Part shown: positions 8,512-15,396 of the stretch, piece after piece
Numbering within the stretch: position 1 is the stretch's first letter
Layout: every line of letters begins with the position of its first letter
Source: Caryophanon sp036309765
Lineage (GTDB): Bacteria; Bacillota; Bacilli; Bacillales_A; Planococcaceae
Length of the DNA stretch: 20,391 nucleotides
NCBI GenBank assembly: GCA_036309765.1
Contig: JAXJTE010000095.1
Span: 1-20,391, forward strand
Reading direction: 5' to 3'
The notes under the pieces: model-generated
The model's database searches: none
Told to the model about the DNA's origin: nothing
What the model saw: the letters and a program-made list of their open reading frames with translations, nothing else
Translations under genes and position numbers: made by a program

Positions 8512-9179
8512 ATTTACGAGATAAATATAATATTCCGGCGAACGCAGTCATTACAATTGCAGGAACGGTCGGTGTCGGCAAATCGACAATGACAAAGGCG
8601 TTAGCAGAGGCGTTAAACTTCCGCACGTCGTATGAAAAAGTAGACGCCAACCCGTACTTAGATAAGTTTTATGATGATTTTGAGAAATGGAGCTTCCATT
8701 TACAAGTGTACTTTTTAGCAGAGCGCTTCAAGGAGCAAAAACGCATTTTCGAGTATGGTGGTGGTTTCATTCAAGACCGCTCGATTTATGAGGATACAGG
8801 AATTTTTGCGAAAATGCATTTTGATAAAGGCACGATGGACCCGACTGATTATGAGACATATACGAATTTGTTTGAAGCGATGGTCATGACACCGTACTTC
8901 CCGCACCCGAACTTACTTGTGTATTTAGAAGGTCCGGCTGATGATGTCATCGGGCGCATTCAAGAGCGTGGGCGCGAAATGGAACAGCAAACGCCGCATG
9001 ATTATTGGTATGAAATGCATGGTCGTTACGAAGATTGGATTAACAACTTTAACTCTTGCCCTGTGTTGCGTTTAGACATTAACGATTACGACTTAATGAA
9101 AAATCCAGAGCAAATTGAGCAAATTGTAGAACGCATTGCACATATGATTCAGCTGACAAGTCATTATCAGAAGTTTTAG
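8508..9179 (+). CDS. dck: deoxyadenosine/deoxycytidine kinase
   Basis: Second deoxynucleoside kinase of the pair, expected to phosphorylate deoxyadenosine and deoxycytidine. The 223-residue product has the P-loop GTVGVGKST at 19-27, DANPYLDKFYDD (46-57), the canonical DRS at 90-92 (QDRSIYEDTGIFAK) and the lid RGREMEQQ. Its start overlaps the dgk stop by four bases, with AAAGGAG about a dozen bases upstream. Both enzymes are similar in length and layout and clearly arose by duplication. As I recall, the order in B. subtilis is dck then dgk; here it is reversed. Transcription probably continues through repeat copy 2 to the terminator near 9440. Confidence 0.92.
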   Translation: MNLRDKYNIPANAVITIAGTVGVGKSTMTKALAEALNFRTSYEKVDANPYLDKFYDDFEKWSFHLQVYFLAERFKEQKRIFEYGGGFIQDRSIYEDTGIFAKMHFDKGTMDPTDYETYTNLFEAMVMTPYFPHPNLLVYLEGPADDVIGRIQERGREMEQQTPHDYWYEMHGRYEDWINNFNSCPVLRLDINDYDLMKNPEQIEQIVERIAHMIQLTSHYQKF

Positions 9180-9203
9180 TAGCTAAGTAATCGCTCTTTC
9201 ATT

Positions 9204-9332
9204 TCGGCGGACGCTTTTCGCGGAGGGCGACACGATGTCGGTCACAAAGGCGTTGTCGCAAGGACGCGACGAACTTAGCCTTTGTTCCTTGATTTTCGGC
9301 TCGTGCTTTTCCCGCAGAAGTCGCCGCCTACA
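9204..9332 (-). repeat. structured intergenic repeat, copy 2 (long variant)
   Basis: Minus-strand copy lying between dck and the LOG gene, antisense to both. In its own orientation it starts GGCGGCGACTTCTGCGGG then AAAAGC, and ends GCGTCCGCC, so the outer arms pair. It carries extra internal stems not seen in other copies: ACAAAGGC with GCCTTTGT, and GTCGCG with TGCGAC. Most of the 336-base gap after dck is this element. Confidence 0.75.
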
Positions 9333-9439
9333 GTTCAGAGCCATCTTCTAACCTATTGCTTTGCAAGAAAGAGTATAGCAGGTGCTCGATACGTAGTTTG
9401 AAATGAAAATATTTTAGCTAGAAGCATAGGAGTTCAATA

Positions 9440-9473
9440 AAAATGTTAGAGACCTTTCTCTAGCATTTTTTTA
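9440..9473 (+). terminator. terminator of the dgk-dck unit
   Basis: A 10-bp stem (AATGTTAGAG at 9442-9451 with CTCTAGCATT at 9458-9467, one G-U pair) is followed by a T run. It lies more than 260 bases after dck, so the dck transcript would include repeat copy 2. Confidence 0.8.
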
Positions 9474-9488
9474 TTTCCTTCGAGTGCG

Positions 9489-9494
9489 TATAAT
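9489..9494 (+). promoter_or_regulatory. possible -10 box for the LOG-family gene
   Basis: A perfect TATAAT lies 22 bases before the start codon. No convincing -35 box is found at 16-18 bases upstream, where the sequence is the terminator T run. Weak call. Confidence 0.35.
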
Positions 9495-9515
9495 AAAAAG
9501 AAAAGGGGTGGTTTT

Positions 9516-10064
9516 ATGCATGTAGCAATCTATTGTGGTTCACAAACGGGGAAAAATGAGGCGTACAAGGAAGCGGCAATTGAAATCGGAGGAACGCTTG
9601 CGAGTGCAGGGCATGCGATTGTGTACGGTGGTTCGAAAATCGGGTTAATGGGATTAATGGCAGATGCGGCACTTGCACAAGGCGGCGACATTATTGGTGT
9701 CATGCCAGAGCATTTACAAAAACGCGAGCTTGCACATAAGCAGTTAACGGAGCTTCATATTGTCGATTCGATGCATACGCGCAAGGCGAAAATGATTGAT
9801 TTATCGGACGCGCTTTTAGCAATGCCAGGTGGGTGCGGTACGTTAGATGAGTATTTTGAGGCGTTTACGTGGGCGCAAATTGGGCTGCACGACAAGCCGG
9901 TTATTTTGTATAACGTCGATGGTTTTTATGATGCGTTAATCGCTCATTTTGAGAAGATGATGAGTGAAGGGTTTATTCGTGAGGAGCAGCACGAGTTATT
10001 TCATGTCGTGACGACTGCACAGGAACTTGTAGTATTGTTGAAACAGTATGAGTGCGTTGTTTAA
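9516..10064 (+). CDS. LOG-family protein (TIGR00730; nucleoside 5'-monophosphate phosphoribohydrolase-like)
   Basis: Belongs to the LOG family. Plant members release cytokinin bases from riboside monophosphates, and bacterial members act on nucleoside monophosphates such as AMP. The 182-residue product has the Rossmann-like start VAIYCGSQTG (3-12), YGGSKIGLMG (37-46), and the family signature PGGCGTLDE at 104-112 (pattern PGGxGTxxE) with conserved Arg89 and Lys92. Length is normal. The ATG follows AAAAGGGG. It is bounded by terminators on both sides, so it is monocistronic. The true substrate cannot be read from the sequence; gene context gives no hint beyond the neighbouring nucleoside kinases. 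Confidence 0.88.
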   Translation: MHVAIYCGSQTGKNEAYKEAAIEIGGTLASAGHAIVYGGSKIGLMGLMADAALAQGGDIIGVMPEHLQKRELAHKQLTELHIVDSMHTRKAKMIDLSDALLAMPGGCGTLDEYFEAFTWAQIGLHDKPVILYNVDGFYDALIAHFEKMMSEGFIREEQHELFHVVTTAQELVVLLKQYECVV

Positions 10065-10066
10065 AT

Positions 10067-10112
10067 GAAAACAGGCAAAGGGAAAGTGTTACGCTTCCTT
10101 TTGCCTGTTTTG
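10067..10112. terminator. bidirectional terminator
   Basis: A stem of about 16 bp (AAACAGGCAAAGGGAA at 10068-10083 region with TTCCTTTTGCCTGTTT at 10095-10110) has A-rich and T-rich flanks on the two sides. It lies between the converging LOG gene and the tail-anchored protein gene and can serve both. Confidence 0.85.
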
Positions 10113-10493
10113 TTATGTGAAATACAGCAATAAAAAAATAGGCACAGCAAGCAGTAGCATTAAGCCGAGGCTCCAGACGACTTGCTGTGTGGCGTTCATA
10201 TTTTTCGGGCGAATCGTGTATTGATCGTATAGCTTTTGCATTGCTTTTTGTTCTTTTCGATAAAGCATGCCTTGAAATTCCTCAAAGTCTGGTAAAAAGT
10301 TTTGTGGTGGAATGGGGGAGAAGCGTAATGCACGCACTTCCTCGGTCACATCTTCACCGTCTAAAAAGTAATACAGTGTCGGAGCGAACCCGCCTTGTGT
10401 TTCGGCTTTTACGGTATAGCTCCCACGTTTAATCGAATACGTTGCAACGTTTTGGTTGTCGACATGTTGAATGACTAGCTTGTTTTTGATCAT
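10113..10493 (-). CDS. unknown protein with C-terminal membrane anchor
   Basis: I do not recognise this family. The 126-residue product has no signal peptide. A soluble part (1-100) includes a beta-rich start (KLVIQHVDNQNVATYSIKRG), a mixed middle (EDVTEEVRALRFSPIPPQNF) and a charged stretch (about 79-98). One strongly hydrophobic segment at about 104-125 reaches the C-terminus, so it is probably tail-anchored with the soluble part in the cytoplasm. ATG at 10493 was chosen because GAGG lies about 7 bases ahead; the ATG two codons upstream is too close to it. Base composition and codon use look like the neighbours. It is monocistronic and converges on the LOG gene. The 227-base gap behind it, up to the RraA gene, holds no feature I can name. 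Confidence 0.7.
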   Translation of the reverse strand: MIKNKLVIQHVDNQNVATYSIKRGSYTVKAETQGGFAPTLYYFLDGEDVTEEVRALRFSPIPPQNFLPDFEEFQGMLYRKEQKAMQKLYDQYTIRPKNMNATQQVVWSLGLMLLLAVPIFLLLYFT

Positions 10494-10720
10494 GTGCATA
10501 CCTCGTTTCCTTGTAACGATTTTCTTTAAGTATAGCAAGTTGACTAGTTGCAAGGAAGCGATGAGTGATTATAACGAATCAAAAAAATGATGATGCGCCG
10601 TTTTAGAAAGATGAAGCGGTCGTTTTGCTCGTTCACTCGATGGTATGTGCGACGAAAAGCAGTAGGCAAAGGACGGAATGTTTTTTATCATTAACTGTAT
10701 ACATAAGAAGGGGTGAGAGC

Positions 10721-11329
10721 ATGTTAGAACGTTTAGCAAAATTACCGACAACCGCGTTATCTGATGCAACAGGAGGATATACGAACGTCGCAGCAACGAT
10801 TAAACCACTAGCATCACATTTTAAAGTAGCAGGTCGTGTGTTAACAGTCCGCTTACCAGATGGGGAAAATGGTGCGGTGCTTGAGGCGATTAGTCAAGCA
10901 GAGCGCGGCGATGTGTTAGTCATTGATGCAAAGGGGAATACGAACCGCGCAGTAGCAGGCGACTTCGTAATGCAGCTAGCACAAGGTGTTGGCGTACAAG
11001 GCTTCGTTGTTGACGGGGTAATCCGCGACAGCTTAGCGGCAATTGATATCGGCTTCCCAGTGTTTTCAAAAGGTACAACGGTAGCAGCTGGCGTGAAAAA
11101 CGGTACAGGTAAAGTAGGCGTACCAGTAGCAGTTGGTGGCGTGCCAGTGCAAACAGGTGATTACGTAGTCGGTGATGCAGATGGTGTCATCATCATTCCA
11201 CAAGCAGACATTGAAGCGATCGTTGAAAAGGCAGAGAACAAAGTAGTGAGCGATGAAGCACGTGAGCAAGAAGCACTTCATGATGGTGAGACGTCGATTC
11301 GAGCGTATTTACAAAAGGTTGTAAAGTAA
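10721..11329 (+). CDS. RraA-family protein (HMG/CHA aldolase-like)
   Basis: Member of the RraA/menaquinone-methyltransferase-like fold. The family includes the E. coli RNase E inhibitor RraA and divalent-metal class II pyruvate aldolases. The 202-residue product shows TALSDATGG (11-19), the AGD at 79-81, and VVDGVIRDS at 96-104, where Arg102 and Asp103 match the substrate- and metal-binding pair of the aldolases. GDYVVGDADGVIIIP near the C-terminus is also typical. An Mg-dependent pyruvate aldolase or oxaloacetate decarboxylase activity is thus more likely than RNase control, but this is inference. ATG at 10721 follows AAGGGGTG; the longer frame from 10625 has no ribosome site. It stands alone, followed by repeat copy 3. 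Confidence 0.82.
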   Translation: MLERLAKLPTTALSDATGGYTNVAATIKPLASHFKVAGRVLTVRLPDGENGAVLEAISQAERGDVLVIDAKGNTNRAVAGDFVMQLAQGVGVQGFVVDGVIRDSLAAIDIGFPVFSKGTTVAAGVKNGTGKVGVPVAVGGVPVQTGDYVVGDADGVIIIPQADIEAIVEKAENKVVSDEAREQEALHDGETSIRAYLQKVVK

Positions 11330-11373
11330 TTTTTCATCGTATAGCAGATGATAGTAATCGTGGGAATTTGATG

Positions 11374-11484
11374 ACGGAGCGTGTGAAGCGGCGACTCCTA
11401 GGGGAAAAGAACGTGCCGAGAGACTTACTTTAGCAAGGCTCGAGCCGTTCCCCCTGGAAAGCGTCCGCGTAACATCGCGAAGTC
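11374..11484 (+). repeat. structured intergenic repeat, copy 3
   Basis: Plus-strand copy between the converging RraA and transporter genes. The core GCGGCGACTCCTAGGGG at 11388-11404 is followed by AAAAG. Pairings include GCGG with CCGC (outer), AGGGG with CCCCCT, AACG with CGTT and CGAG with CTCG. The bases differ from copies 1 and 5, but the same order of stems is kept. Confidence 0.75.
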
Positions 11485-11497
11485 CAACAGTAAAATA

Positions 11498-11535
11498 GCA
11501 AAAAAGCCATTCGCGAAATGCGAATGGCTTTTTCA
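11498..11535. terminator. bidirectional terminator
   Basis: A perfect 14-bp stem (AAAAAGCCATTCGC at 11501-11514 with its complement at 11520-11533) with loop GAAAT. Poly-A on one side and poly-T on the other let it end both the RraA transcript and the transporter transcript. Confidence 0.92.
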
Positions 11536-12828
11536 TTATGCTTTTTGAGTTGTAGGTTGTGCTGATAAGTTTGATAAATATGAATCGTATTTCTCTTGGT
11601 CAAAGCGTTTTTCCCACTTCGACATAACGAATACTGATAACGTGTTACCAACAACGTTTACAGCTGTACGAGCCATATCTAAAATACGATCGATACCAGC
11701 GATGAACGCAAGACCTTCTAACGGAATACCTACAGAACCTAACGTTGCAAGTAATACAACGAATGATACGCCTGGTACACCGGCGATTCCTTTAGACGTA
11801 ATCATTAATACTAAAATTAATGTGATTTGCTCCATTAGCGATAATTCAATACCGTACATTTGTGCAATGAAGATTGCCGCAATTGCTTGGTATAAAGTTG
11901 AACCATCAAGGTTGAATGAATAACCTGTTGGAATAACGAACGATACGATGTCACGTGGACAACCCATCTTTTCTGTTTTTTCCATTAAACGAGGTAATAC
12001 TGTTTCAGAGCTTGATGTTGAGAATGCTAAAATGAGCTCGTCTTTTACGACTTTGATTAATGTGAAGATATTGATTTTGACAAGTTTTGCTGTAATACCA
12101 AGTACAACGACTACGAAGAAAATCATCGCACCGTATACTAATAGGGCGAGCTTACCTAATGGGATGAGCGAGCTTAAACCAAATTTTGAAACCGTTACGG
12201 CGATTAAACCGAATACCCCGATTGGTGCGAATTTCATTACTAAGTTTGTTACCCAGAACATCGCATCTGCTACACCTTGTGCGACGGCGAGTACTGGCTT
12301 ACCACGTTCTCCAATGGCTGCAACACCTAAACCGAAGATGACAGAGAAGAAGATGATTGCAAGCATATTACCTGAAGCCATTGCGCTCACAACGTTTGTT
12401 GGCACGATGCCGACGATAATATCGAATGGACCACCGTCTTCTTCTACTGCGTGTGCTGTATCAACATATGTCGAAATATCTGTTTGTTGTAATTCGTTCA
12501 TGTTGATGCCAGCACCTGGTTGGAAAATGTTCGCTGCTAAAATACCGATGACGATTGCAATTGTTGTAATAACCTCGAAGTAAATTAACGTTTTACCACC
12601 AAGGCGTCCTAACTGCTTCATGTCGCCAGTACCTGCTACCCCAACGATTAATGTTGATACGATAATCGGCACAACAATCATTTTAATTAAGTTTAAAAAG
12701 ATTGTACCAAGCGGCTGAAGGTATGTGACAACGTTTTCATTTTGATAGAAAACAGCACCTACGATCACACCGAGTACGAGACCGATTAAAATTTGCCAAG
12801 CAAGACTAATTTTAAATTTCTTTTTCAC
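11536..12828 (-). CDS. dicarboxylate/amino acid:cation symporter (GltT/GltP type)
   Basis: Membrane symporter of the DAACS family, importing glutamate or aspartate with sodium ions and/or protons. The 430-residue product has the eight-helix layout with the serine-rich hairpin STSSSET (270-276), NLDGS (306-310), a GIAGVPG re-entrant loop (347-353) and the helix 8 signature DRILDMARTAVNVVGN (380-395). Asp384 and Arg387 fit binding of an amino acid with an acidic side chain. Asn395 stands where archaeal GltPh has the Na1 ligand Asp405, so cation coupling may differ. GTG at 12828 follows GGAGG by 8 bases. It lies 91 bases after a GlnL-like response regulator gene on the same strand, suggesting that it is the regulated target. 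A GlnL-box-like repeat and an SD-masking inverted repeat lie in the gap. Confidence 0.93.
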   Translation of the reverse strand: MKKKFKISLAWQILIGLVLGVIVGAVFYQNENVVTYLQPLGTIFLNLIKMIVVPIIVSTLIVGVAGTGDMKQLGRLGGKTLIYFEVITTIAIVIGILAANIFQPGAGINMNELQQTDISTYVDTAHAVEEDGGPFDIIVGIVPTNVVSAMASGNMLAIIFFSVIFGLGVAAIGERGKPVLAVAQGVADAMFWVTNLVMKFAPIGVFGLIAVTVSKFGLSSLIPLGKLALLVYGAMIFFVVVVLGITAKLVKINIFTLIKVVKDELILAFSTSSSETVLPRLMEKTEKMGCPRDIVSFVIPTGYSFNLDGSTLYQAIAAIFIAQMYGIELSLMEQITLILVLMITSKGIAGVPGVSFVVLLATLGSVGIPLEGLAFIAGIDRILDMARTAVNVVGNTLSVFVMSKWEKRFDQEKYDSYLSNLSAQPTTQKA

Positions 12829-12830
12829 TC

Positions 12831-12888
12831 GTCGTTCCTCCAAACATTTCTTTTTTGTAATGTAATACAAATTGTAAGGAGGAACGAC
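12831..12888 (-). promoter_or_regulatory. inverted repeat that can sequester the transporter ribosome binding site
   Basis: A perfect 11-bp inverted repeat: GTCGTTCCTCC at 12831-12841 and GGAGGAACGAC at 12878-12888. In transcripts from the response regulator gene, the distal arm pairs with the proximal arm that contains the GGAGG of the transporter, two bases ahead of its GTG. The 36-base loop holds a smaller pairing, TTGTA with TACAA. There is no U tract, so it is not a terminator. The arm identity is directly visible; the regulatory role is inferred. Confidence 0.6.
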
Positions 12889-12902
12889 AAAATCCTACGA
12901 AA
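12862..12902 (-). promoter_or_regulatory. putative transporter promoter with GlnL-box-like direct repeat
   Basis: On the minus strand, TTGTCG (12885-12890), a 17-base spacer and TATTAC (12862-12867) form a weak sigma-A-like promoter with 4 of 6 matches in each box. Overlapping the -35 box is TTTCGT-AGGA-TTTTGT (12887-12902), an 11 of 12 match to TTTTGT-N4-TTTTGT, which I recall as the B. subtilis GlnL site. A start near 12855 would leave out the distal arm of the inverted repeat and so expose the ribosome site. Confidence 0.5.
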
Positions 12903-12919
12903 AGTAATGGAAATTTGAT

Positions 12920-13810
12920 TTAATTTATTTTCGAATGCGCGTCAACGAATAAAACTTGAACGAATTTTTTCGTATTGACCTTCACTTTTTGTTCTTTGCC
13001 TTCACGTATTTGTGTCATGAGCAAGCGAATTTCACTGAAATCGAAGTAACGCGGTGCATAGTATTCGAATTCGGTACTCGTGTAGTCTACAAGACCTAAG
13101 TTCGCTAAGTTGACCATCGCAGCTAAAATGGTGCGTCGAATGCGCTGCTCGATCGCCTTACACTCCTTTGAAATGTCGGATTGTGATGGATTGCCTTCCT
13201 TTTTACGAATGGCGACTTGCTCGTATAAGTCGCGCAGTGGTGGAAGCGGCGACATTTTATCGTGCGTGCCGTCCAATATGTCCATCATATTTAAAATGTC
13301 TTTACTACCGACTTCTCCGATAATGCTTAAATCGTTCAAAATGGACTGCACTTGGTCGCGCAATGTGACACGCTGCACAGGCTGGTGGTGCTGTGCATCG
13401 ATGCTCGTTAACGATTGGCGAATGACACGCAGCGACGATCGTAAATAAAACTGTTCGTTCATGCGGCGCAGCACCGATTCGACTTCGACTTTATTAATTG
13501 GCTTATGAATGAAAAAGTCGATTCCTTGCTCGTATGCCTCGCCGACCATTTGTTTATTAACTACTTGTGAAATCATAACGAACTGCCCTTCGTAATGCGT
13601 TTTTTTCAGCTGCTCGACTGTTGAAATGCCGTCAAGTTGTGGCATGAGTAAATCAATGAGTACGATATCTGGCTGAATAAGTGCAATTTGTGCAATTGCA
13701 TCATGTCCGTTATCCGCTTCTCCAATAACGGTGCCTAAGTTTGTATGCTCAATAATGTGCTGGAGCATTTTTCGTGTTGCTCGGTCGTCATCGACAATAA
13801 AATAGCGCAT
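12920..13810 (-). CDS. response regulator, YcbB/GlnL type
   Basis: Cytoplasmic response regulator of a two-component system. The 296-residue product has a receiver domain (1-118): acidic pocket Asp7-Asp9, phospho-acceptor Asp53 in VLIDLLMP, and Lys103 in HKPI. The C-terminal part (about 145-285) matches my memory of the YcbB domain of B. subtilis GlnL (ISQV, GEAY, FFIHKPIN and later LANLGLVDY, PRYFDFSEIRLLM), which activates glutamine uptake genes. ATG at 13810 follows AAGAAGGG; the longer frame from 13840 lacks a ribosome site. It lies between the sensor kinase and the transporter on one strand, 247 bases after the former and 91 before the latter. The control of amino acid uptake by glutamine or glutamate supply is inferred. 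Confidence 0.87.
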   Translation of the reverse strand: MRYFIVDDDRATRKMLQHIIEHTNLGTVIGEADNGHDAIAQIALIQPDIVLIDLLMPQLDGISTVEQLKKTHYEGQFVMISQVVNKQMVGEAYEQGIDFFIHKPINKVEVESVLRRMNEQFYLRSSLRVIRQSLTSIDAQHHQPVQRVTLRDQVQSILNDLSIIGEVGSKDILNMMDILDGTHDKMSPLPPLRDLYEQVAIRKKEGNPSQSDISKECKAIEQRIRRTILAAMVNLANLGLVDYTSTEFEYYAPRYFDFSEIRLLMTQIREGKEQKVKVNTKKFVQVLFVDAHSKIN

Positions 13811-13877
13811 AATTACCCTTCTTTCCTTATATAAATCCATGTCTGTTGATTAGCCATTCGACTGGCATTTCGCGTAT

Positions 13878-13981
13878 TGCGGCTCGCGTTCCTGGGGCTC
13901 GGCTCAAGCCTCCTCGCCGTTTCGTTCCTCACGGCTGTGGGGTCTTGAGGCACGAGCTTTTCCCCAAGGAGTCTCGCCGCA
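13878..13981 (-). repeat. structured intergenic repeat, copy 4
   Basis: Minus-strand copy in the 247-base gap between sensor kinase and response regulator genes, on the same strand as both, so it would be part of their mRNA. It starts GCGGCGAGACTCCTTGGGG then AAAAGC, and ends GAACGCGAGCCGC. GCGGC pairs with GCCGC, TTGGGG with CCCCAG, and CTCG and CCTCAAG with CTTGAG and CGAG. It has no T run and is unlikely to be an intrinsic terminator. Confidence 0.78.
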
Positions 13982-14057
13982 AGCTCCATGCCACTACATT
14001 GCTGCCTTCATTTCATTTTTGCTGCTGAAAACAACCGATTCAGCTGTATAAAAGTAG

Positions 14058-15323
14058 CTAATCAACACGCTTGATATAAATCGTTTTTACTTTGACGACG
14101 AATTGCGTGTTACTTGGCGTTGATTGTACATCGATTGTGCCTTCTAATCGTTCGAGTATTTGTTGTACGTGTGATAAGCCAATACCGGTTGCAGCGACAC
14201 CTTCTGCATTAAACTTCGTCGTGTAGCCGGGCTCAAAAATAATGGCAATCGTTTCGGCTGACATGCCCGGGCCGTCGTCGGTTACGGTGAAGTACGTATA
14301 TTCCTGCTCGCTATGCACATGTAATGTAATTGTTCCCTGTTGTGCAATCGCTTCAATCGCATTGGACATTAAATTGTTAATGATCGCAAGCAGCGGCGTA
14401 ATTCGTAACATCGCAAAATTTTCGATGCTCGTTGCTTGAATCGTAATCGTTTTATTAAGTAGCGCGGCATACTGACTATTTGCCGTCGTTACTAAATGCA
14501 ATACGTCGTTTAACGTATACTCTTGATGTTCTTTGTGTAACAGCAATTTCGAAATGCCGGCGAAAATGCGCTCCGTATCTTTTTTGACTTCATGGATTTG
14601 TTGGGCAAGTAGCAATGCTTGCATACTGTGCGCCCGTAAATTTGCTTGCTGTAGCTCGCGATATAACTGATAGCTGTCAGATGTAATTTGCTCAATTTCA
14701 TTCATCGCTTTTTGAATGTATAACGATTCGACATATAAATTCGAATCCATTTTGAGCATGCTTTCAATTTGCTTTTGCTGCGTATTGATGACGGTCGTGC
14801 TGTAAATGCCCATTGTTGTGAACGAGCGGGCAAGTGCGACGACGAGCATGATTAGAAACTGCTGTGAATCAATGAGTGAAACTTGAAGCAACATCATGCT
14901 TACGATATGCTCGGTGACATTACTAAAAAAATCAATACATGTCGCAAAAATACCTAGACGAAGCGGACGATGCTGTAGTTGCTCAACTTTTATGACATGT
15001 AGCATAATGCCATAGCAAATGTAATACGCGCTGCTCGGTACGTGATGCAGCAATGCTTCATATAATGTGAATTCCGTTGTAAATAAAGATAGTGAAACAC
15101 GCGACAGTAAGACAAATGCAGCCGTTAAAAGTGACGTTTGGATATATGAACGGCGCTGCACTAATAACAATAACAAAAAGACGACAGGTCCTAATCCGAA
15201 GCGTAAGTGACCGTCTTGAAACGGCATCACATATACTTGGCTTAATATCGCAGTTGTTACAGCAATGAAAAGCATCCATAGCAATGTGCGCGGCGTAGTA
15301 GAGGTTACTTTAACAGATGGCAT
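14058..15323 (-). CDS. sensor histidine kinase of the GlnL-type system
   Basis: Membrane histidine kinase, partner of the following response regulator. The 421-residue product has an N-terminal membrane part (about five or six hydrophobic segments between 13 and 180) with no large extracellular domain. A helical linker follows, then the probable phospho-acceptor His244 in QQIHEVKKD. The ATPase domain has N-box Asn317 and Asn321 (NNLMSNAIEAIA), G1 DDGPGM (349-354), F-box FEPGYTTKF (363-371) and G2 TGIGLSH (379-385). ATG at 15323 follows AAGGAGG by 6 bases. No promoter fits in the 28 bases after the tRNA-Ser terminator, so expression may rely on readthrough. B. subtilis GlnK is the nearest analogue by context; the ligand is unknown. 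Confidence 0.85.
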   Translation of the reverse strand: MPSVKVTSTTPRTLLWMLFIAVTTAILSQVYVMPFQDGHLRFGLGPVVFLLLLLVQRRSYIQTSLLTAAFVLLSRVSLSLFTTEFTLYEALLHHVPSSAYYICYGIMLHVIKVEQLQHRPLRLGIFATCIDFFSNVTEHIVSMMLLQVSLIDSQQFLIMLVVALARSFTTMGIYSTTVINTQQKQIESMLKMDSNLYVESLYIQKAMNEIEQITSDSYQLYRELQQANLRAHSMQALLLAQQIHEVKKDTERIFAGISKLLLHKEHQEYTLNDVLHLVTTANSQYAALLNKTITIQATSIENFAMLRITPLLAIINNLMSNAIEAIAQQGTITLHVHSEQEYTYFTVTDDGPGMSAETIAIIFEPGYTTKFNAEGVAATGIGLSHVQQILERLEGTIDVQSTPSNTQFVVKVKTIYIKRVD

Positions 15324-15351
15324 ATAGCACCTCCTTATTTTTAGACAAAAC

Positions 15352-15384
15352 AAAAAAATCCACTACGTCAATTCGGTAGTGGAT
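15352..15384 (-). terminator. tRNA-Ser terminator
   Basis: On the minus strand a perfect 9-bp stem (ATCCACTAC at 15376-15384 read in reverse, with 15358-15366) is followed by seven T. It separates tRNA-Ser from the kinase gene, which starts 28 bases further on. Confidence 0.85.
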
Positions 15385-15396
15385 GAAAATTCGAAA

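Noticed and set aside
10494..10720. Promoter and operator for the RraA-family gene and the divergent tail-anchored gene
   Set aside because: TATACA near 10699 has no matching -35 box and no inverted repeat stands out, so nothing firm can be called.
11948..12583. 211-residue open frame antisense to the transporter gene
   Set aside because: It is the reverse strand of a strongly supported membrane protein gene, with no start signal and biased Thr/Pro/Ile composition.
13878..13981. Repeat copy 4 as an intrinsic terminator between kinase and regulator genes
   Set aside because: The folded element is not followed by a U tract on the minus strand.
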